In this document: positions 59,537-64,000 of the stretch, in pieces
Numbering within the stretch: the stretch's first letter is position 1
Layout of the letters: each line of letters begins with the position of its first letter
Assembly: GCA_018714485.1 (NCBI GenBank)
Contig: DVNJ01000002.1
Location: forward strand, 1 to 64,000
Direction of reading: 5' to 3'
DNA: 64,000 nt
Source of the DNA: Candidatus Caccalectryoclostridium excrementigallinarum
GTDB taxonomy: Bacteria > Bacillota > Clostridia > Christensenellales > UBA3700
Translations under genes and position numbers: made by a program
Notes under the pieces: generated by a model
What the model saw: the letters and a program-made list of their open reading frames with translations, nothing else
What the model was told of the DNA's origin: nothing
The model's database searches: none

Positions 59537-60370
59537 TCAAATTGTTTTGGAGTGAGTTCGGTATTGAACCGGACTCATTCCTTTTAGCTTGCGGGAAATC
59601 CGCTTGTTGTTCCAGTAGAAGATGTATTTGTGTAGTTTTTGTATGAAATCATCTGCACTTTCAAACTTCTCTCCATAGTACATCTCCACCTTTAATCTTC
59701 CAAAGAAACATTCCATTGCGCCATTGTCCATGCGATTGCCTTTGCGGGACATACTTTGCGTGATATTGTGTTCTTTTAAGTATCTTTGAAATATTGCATG
59801 TTGGTATTGCCACCCTTGGTCGGAGTGTAGGACCGGTTTCGCGCCTTGCGGCAATCGTTCGCTTAATTCCTCAAGCATTTCTCTTGTCTGCGCAAGATCG
59901 GGATGTAAAGATATCGAATACGCCACGATTTCGTTATTGTATAAACCCATTATCGGCGAAAGATATATCTTCTTATCCTTAACCTTAAATTGCGTGACAT
60001 CTGTGGCAAGTTTTTCAAACGGCTCGGCTGCGTTAAAATCTCGTTGCAAAAGATTATCTGCCACCTTGCCCACTTCGCCCTTATACGAATGATATTGCTC
60101 GTTCTTCCGCATTTTTCCGCGTATTTTCATGCTTTTCATAAGCTTTAACACCGTTTTATGGTTTATTTTTATGCCTTTTGTATACAATATGTATGTGATA
60201 CGGCGGTATCCGTATCGTCCGTCATTTTCCGAAAACACTTCCTTTATCACTTGCTTCGTTTCGCTATACTTGTCCGTTTTTCTCGCGTTCAGATGATAAT
60301 AAAAGGTACTGCGGGCAAGCGAGGATATTTTGAGCAACGTATCCAATTTGTATGTCTGCCTTAGTTCCAT
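59537..60370 (-). CDS. IS3-family OrfB transposase (copy 2)
   Basis: YGYRRITYIL, ATDVTQF, LHSDQGWQYQH, SRKGNRMDNGAMECFFGRLKVE. Confidence 0.88.
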   Translation of the reverse strand: MELRQTYKLDTLLKISSLARSTFYYHLNARKTDKYSETKQVIKEVFSENDGRYGYRRITYILYTKGIKINHKTVLKLMKSMKIRGKMRKNEQYHSYKGEVGKVADNLLQRDFNAAEPFEKLATDVTQFKVKDKKIYLSPIMGLYNNEIVAYSISLHPDLAQTREMLEELSERLPQGAKPVLHSDQGWQYQHAIFQRYLKEHNITQSMSRKGNRMDNGAMECFFGRLKVEMYYGEKFESADDFIQKLHKYIFYWNNKRISRKLKGMSPVQYRTHSKTI

Positions 60371-60431
60371 TATTACACGGGCTTTTTCCCGTTCCGTTGC
60401 TCTCTCTCCCGAACTAAGGCATCCAATTTTT

Positions 60432-60765
60432 TTATGTATGCAGCTCCGCCTCTAAATACTCATTGAGTTCTCTCAGTCTTTGATTTTCGGCTATTAGATC
60501 TTTTTCTACTGCTTTATCCAATAACTTCTTCTTCGGTCTGCCTGTACTTTTCTTTACGCGCCGTTCTACCATGAGCCCTGCTGCTCCTTCTTCTATATAT
60601 ATTCGTTCCCATCGTTTCAGAAAAGAATAATGCTTTACTGTGAGATGCGGAAAGTATTTCCGCATAATTTCTCCGTAACCCAAATGGTTTTCTCGCATAT
60701 CCATTATAACAGATATCTTGAATTCTGCGTTGTACTTTTTGAAATGTTGTCCTTTTTTTTGCCAT
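60432..60765 (-). pseudogene. IS3-family OrfA (copy 2), disrupted by A8 vs A7 tract near its start and a 1-nt loss before the slippery heptamer
   Basis: Comparison with copy 1: ATG at 60765 followed by A8 (A7 in copy 1); premature TAA at the A7 heptamer. Confidence 0.75.
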
Positions 60766-60866
60766 AAAATATGCACCTTCAAAAGTTTGTCCAACTTTTG
60801 GGGTGCATATCATTTTTGGCTTCGATTGCTTGTGTCCTTTATTTCTAAAGCATCGTACCTATCTTT

Positions 60867-62573
60867 TTAACAGGGTGATACAAATTCATTTTCTATTTTA
60901 TTACAAAAATATTTAATAAAATTAACTGGAGATATGTATTTTGTACTTGTATTTCTTTTATAATAGATAAAAAATATCTTTTCGTTTTCCTGATTATCCC
61001 GTGTGTGTTCGTCAGCAGAATACGTTTTAATAATCTCCCCTACAGGTTTTGCATAACCAAAATTTTTATATTTTATCAACACATCATTACTTGTCAACTT
61101 ATCTATATTACTAGAAAACGGCGCAACAAATGTTATAACAAAATTATATTCAATGTTATTTGCCTGGGCGAATTCTTTAAACACATTAAACTGTTTTAGG
61201 ACAGCATCTCTGTATTTTTGGGCTGTTGCGCTTTCTTTGTTCCCAATATTCTTAATTTTTTTGTCACACTCTTCTATTATAATTTCTTCTGCCCGCTGAT
61301 TGATAACTATATTATCTTCGTCGGATGAAGTTCCATTATAGGCAAGATTATTGATGAGTTCTTTAATCCAATATAAAAAATTAGTACGCTCATTTTCTCC
61401 GATTTCACGCAACATCAATCTAAACTCCGACTCTGTTTTCCATATTGCTTTTTTTCGGTTTGAACGAGAGAAATATTCTTCTATAAACTCATAGTAATAG
61501 TCATTTGAAGGGATTTGTTTTGCTAAATGAATAATATCTGCATCGCAAAGCAATCTTATTGTGCGTCCATCTATTTTAACTCCTTCGTCTCCAAGTGTGT
61601 CCTCGCAAAACAAAAAATTGTTTTCTGACGATAAAAACTTTTCTACTCCCTTGATACATTTTTGTACCAAAAAAGAGTCGTAAAGCACTACAGCGTTTGA
61701 CTGAATCCACTTCTTTTCCGAATCATGTGCGACCACAACATTCTCAATGACGCTAGCGGCATTCTTGTAATAGCCTAAAGTGTATTGTTTGTTAATCCCC
61801 ACATTATTCATATTAACGAGACACACATTCGCTAATAGTCTCTCAGTATCTATCTTTACGCTTTCAAACCCGGTCATTGTGCGATCCCTTGCAAGATAAT
61901 CGAGTCTATCGACATCGATCACACTTGAATTTAGCAGCTGTATTAAAGAATTATCAATAGCTTGTTCAAAACATTTTTCATCATTTCTATTTTCATATCT
62001 GAGGCCTATTATCATTCGGGCAAACAAATCTCTATAAGATTCATTTATAAATTTATCAAATTTTTTTATACCAACTATTGCACTCATGATTTCATGAGGT
62101 TTTGCTAGTTTATCTTCTACAAGCTGGCTATTATTAAAATCTTTCTCAAAAATATCATTTTTAACACAAGAAATCAAATCCACATAAATAGATGGTATCG
62201 GGAGGGGTGAATAATTTGTCCGCTTTTGCAAATAAAAATTTTCGCCCGTGTGAGAAAACGGTGCATGCCCTATATCGTGCAATAAGCATGCTTTCAAAAA
62301 TATGTCCTTTTTATTTTTCCAATCAATGTCCTTACTTTCTATCGAAAAATCAGCCTTAACATTTTCTTCAAAATGCTCAAAGGCATATTTACCTAAAGCA
62401 TATACCCCAATAGAATGAGTGAACCTGTCATGGAGTGATGACGGATATAAACTTATGTAGCTAGTTTGCCTAATATTTCTTAATCTTTGAAAAGCAGACG
62501 AATTTATTATATCTATAAACTCTTCTTCAAAGTCTACATATCCATGAACTACATCTTTTATTAGTTTCGCCAT
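60867..62573 (-). CDS. HD-domain phosphohydrolase (dGTPase/SAMHD1-like, 568 aa)
   Basis: QRLRNIRQTS, DRFTHSIGV, CLLHDIGHAPFSHTGE, SVIDVDRLDYLARD motif series. Confidence 0.85.
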   Translation of the reverse strand: MAKLIKDVVHGYVDFEEEFIDIINSSAFQRLRNIRQTSYISLYPSSLHDRFTHSIGVYALGKYAFEHFEENVKADFSIESKDIDWKNKKDIFLKACLLHDIGHAPFSHTGENFYLQKRTNYSPLPIPSIYVDLISCVKNDIFEKDFNNSQLVEDKLAKPHEIMSAIVGIKKFDKFINESYRDLFARMIIGLRYENRNDEKCFEQAIDNSLIQLLNSSVIDVDRLDYLARDRTMTGFESVKIDTERLLANVCLVNMNNVGINKQYTLGYYKNAASVIENVVVAHDSEKKWIQSNAVVLYDSFLVQKCIKGVEKFLSSENNFLFCEDTLGDEGVKIDGRTIRLLCDADIIHLAKQIPSNDYYYEFIEEYFSRSNRKKAIWKTESEFRLMLREIGENERTNFLYWIKELINNLAYNGTSSDEDNIVINQRAEEIIIEECDKKIKNIGNKESATAQKYRDAVLKQFNVFKEFAQANNIEYNFVITFVAPFSSNIDKLTSNDVLIKYKNFGYAKPVGEIIKTYSADEHTRDNQENEKIFFIYYKRNTSTKYISPVNFIKYFCNKIENEFVSPC

Positions 62574-62609
62574 CTTTTGTTCCTTGTAATTAAGTTCTTT
62601 ACTACAAAC

Positions 62610-62960
62610 CTATGCAACTTCTATTTTTGTAACATCACAATCAATAATAGCCTTTAGTATTTCATACGTTAAAGGACCCCTAAATCTATCCCTTAACCTT
62701 TCTGTAGAAACGCCCTCGTTTACAGTCAATGTATCTTCTTGCAAAGTAAACATGTCAGAATAATCCAGAACCAAGTTTCCTATTCTTTCTCTATCAAAAA
62801 GAACAACTGATTTTTCGTTGAAGTTTTTCTCTAAATATTCTACTACTTCTATCCCAAACTTATTTAATGTTTTTAATGTAATGCTCCTTCCTTTGTTTGC
62901 TTCCAGCAAATCAATAAGGGCATTTGCGGCTAAAATTTCTACTCCTATAAAATTGCACAT
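62610..62960 (-). CDS. Small protein of unknown function, operonic with HD phosphohydrolase
   Basis: ATG at 62960 with AGGAGAG RBS; stop 36 nt upstream of the HD gene; AT-rich composition. Confidence 0.65.
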   Translation of the reverse strand: MCNFIGVEILAANALIDLLEANKGRSITLKTLNKFGIEVVEYLEKNFNEKSVVLFDRERIGNLVLDYSDMFTLQEDTLTVNEGVSTERLRDRFRGPLTYEILKAIIDCDVTKIEVA

Positions 62961-63033
62961 ACTCTCCTCTCTTGTCTTCACATATATTATTGCTAATATA
63001 GCGAAGAATATTTTATAATAATTGAACATAATT

Positions 63034-63064
63034 AGTATACATTGTAGCATATGCAGGTTGTCAA
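63034..63064 (-). promoter_or_regulatory. Candidate promoter for the small-protein/HD operon (TTGACA…TATACT)
   Basis: Minus-strand TTGACA at 63064-63059 and TATACT at 63039-63034; spacer 19. Confidence 0.4.
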
Positions 63065-63398
63065 GAAATTTCTACAATTTTATATAAAACAATTTGTCGT
63101 TCACATCTTTTTACAAGTAGGTTAAGTTTCACGTTTATAGCTTATCGTATGTTTTTTTGGTTTTATTTTTATGGTCTCACAAATCTGATAAGTTTTGCAT
63201 TTACCGTTTTATAATGTTGCCCGTTTCATAATCAATCGCTTGTTCAATCCAGAGTTTTACGTATTCAAAAATATTTATATTGCCCTCTTTTGCCCGTATT
63301 TTCATTTGATAAAAATTCTACCTTTATTCCTTTGGTATTGACAATGGCTTCTTCTTCGGGAGCTTTGATAGAGATACCGGTTTTGTCCGAGTGAAATG

Positions 63399-63425
63399 CA
63401 TGACTTTATTGAAAATAAAGTCATG
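63399..63425. repeat. Perfect 12-bp stem hairpin CATGACTTTATT-GAA-AATAAAGTCATG
   Basis: Exact inverted repeat with 3-nt loop. Confidence 0.85.
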
Positions 63426-63563
63426 GTCGAAAATTTTTCTTTGCCTATGTCCGAGGGGCGGCTTGGGCGAGAGAGAAAGTAAATTCGCGCGTAAGTTTTG
63501 GCAAACAAGCGCGCTTTTATGCTATAATATTACAAAATAAGAAAAAGACGGTGAATTTGCGCC

Positions 63564-64000
63564 ATGAAAGAAGAGTATATAATAGTAGACGATCTGAGCA
63601 GCTTTGACATTCGTCAAATTTTGGATTGCGGACAGATATTCCGCTATGCCAAAACGGGCGAGGGAGAATATGTCGTATTTAGCGGCTCAAAGCGGCTGAG
63701 CGTAAAGCAGGACGGGGAAAAGGCGGTCATATGCGGAGATAGGGAGTTCGCGCGGCGCTTTTTCGATCTGGAGAGAGATTACGGCGCGATAAAAGAGCGG
63801 CTGAGCGGGCTGCCTCTCATGAAAGAGAGCATCGCTTACGGCTCGGGCATACGCATACTGAACAACGATCCCTTCGAGATGATAATTTCCTTTATCATCT
63901 CGGCGAACAATCACATACCGCGGATCAAGGGGATAATCGAGAGACTTTGCAACGATCTCGGCGAGGACATGGGCGGCTATCACGCCTTTCCCGCGGCGCA
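63564..64000 (+). CDS. 8-oxoguanine DNA glycosylase-like (OGG N-terminal plus start of HhH domain), truncated by window end
   Basis: DIRQILDCGQIFRYAKTG…; NNDPFEMIISFIISANNHIPRIKGIIERLC; open to window end. Confidence 0.8.
   Translation, partial: MKEEYIIVDDLSSFDIRQILDCGQIFRYAKTGEGEYVVFSGSKRLSVKQDGEKAVICGDREFARRFFDLERDYGAIKERLSGLPLMKESIAYGSGIRILNNDPFEMIISFIISANNHIPRIKGIIERLCNDLGEDMGGYHAFPAA

Larger units (their letters stand above)
59503..60812 (-). mobile_element. IS3-family (IS150-like) element, copy 2, diverged and frame-disrupted
   Basis: Terminal IRs TGAAGTGAACTACAAAGTTAGGACA / TGTCCAACTTTTGGGGTGCATATCA related to copy 1; orfA/orfB homologues; no obvious TSD. Confidence 0.9.

Noticed and set aside
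59503-60812. Target-site duplication for IS copy 2
   Set aside because: Flanks are AAT and TTT; no matching 3-4 bp duplication, consistent with an old or rearranged insertion.
60514-60813. 99-aa minus-strand ORF at the IS copy 2 start
   Set aside because: Frame produced by the A8 indel in orfA; only its first residues correspond to OrfA.

Overview
This is a chromosomal window from a GC-rich, Firmicutes/Clostridia-like bacterium, inferred from gene content and synteny. It is almost entirely coding, and most of it is housekeeping. In order it holds: a histidine biosynthesis operon (hisB-H-A-F-IE); secA, prfB, tsaD; the str genes (rpsL, rpsG, fusA, tuf); rpmG-secE-nusG-rplK-rplA-rplJ-rplL; an IS3-family element; an ABC-F ATPase; a glycogen operon (glgB-C-D-A-P plus a GH13 enzyme); a Fic protein; a zinc-dependent phospholipase C-like protein; adenine deaminase; a split transketolase; proS; an MFS/GPH transporter; a ragged region of short or truncated membrane ORFs; NrdR-box-preceded nrdD-nrdG; ppx-maf-mreB-like-ttcA-like-minD-minE-(58-aa ORF)-spoIVFB-like-rng-rplU-prp-rpmA; a second, decayed IS3-family copy; a visibly AT-rich two-gene island (HD phosphohydrolase plus small partner); and the start of an OGG-like DNA glycosylase. 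I saw no rRNA, tRNA or CRISPR array. Observations I consider most worth follow-up: the AT-rich HD operon at the rpmA junction; an IS inserted exactly in the loop of a bidirectional terminator with a 3-bp TSD; a 58-aa membrane ORF at the spoIVFA position; a zinc-ribbon-like insertion in SecA; an MreB-like protein with an altered phosphate-1 motif; a TM-HTH chimeric ORF; and a perfect 24-bp palindrome upstream of ppx. All assignments come from reading the sequence and recalled family motifs; no database search was run.
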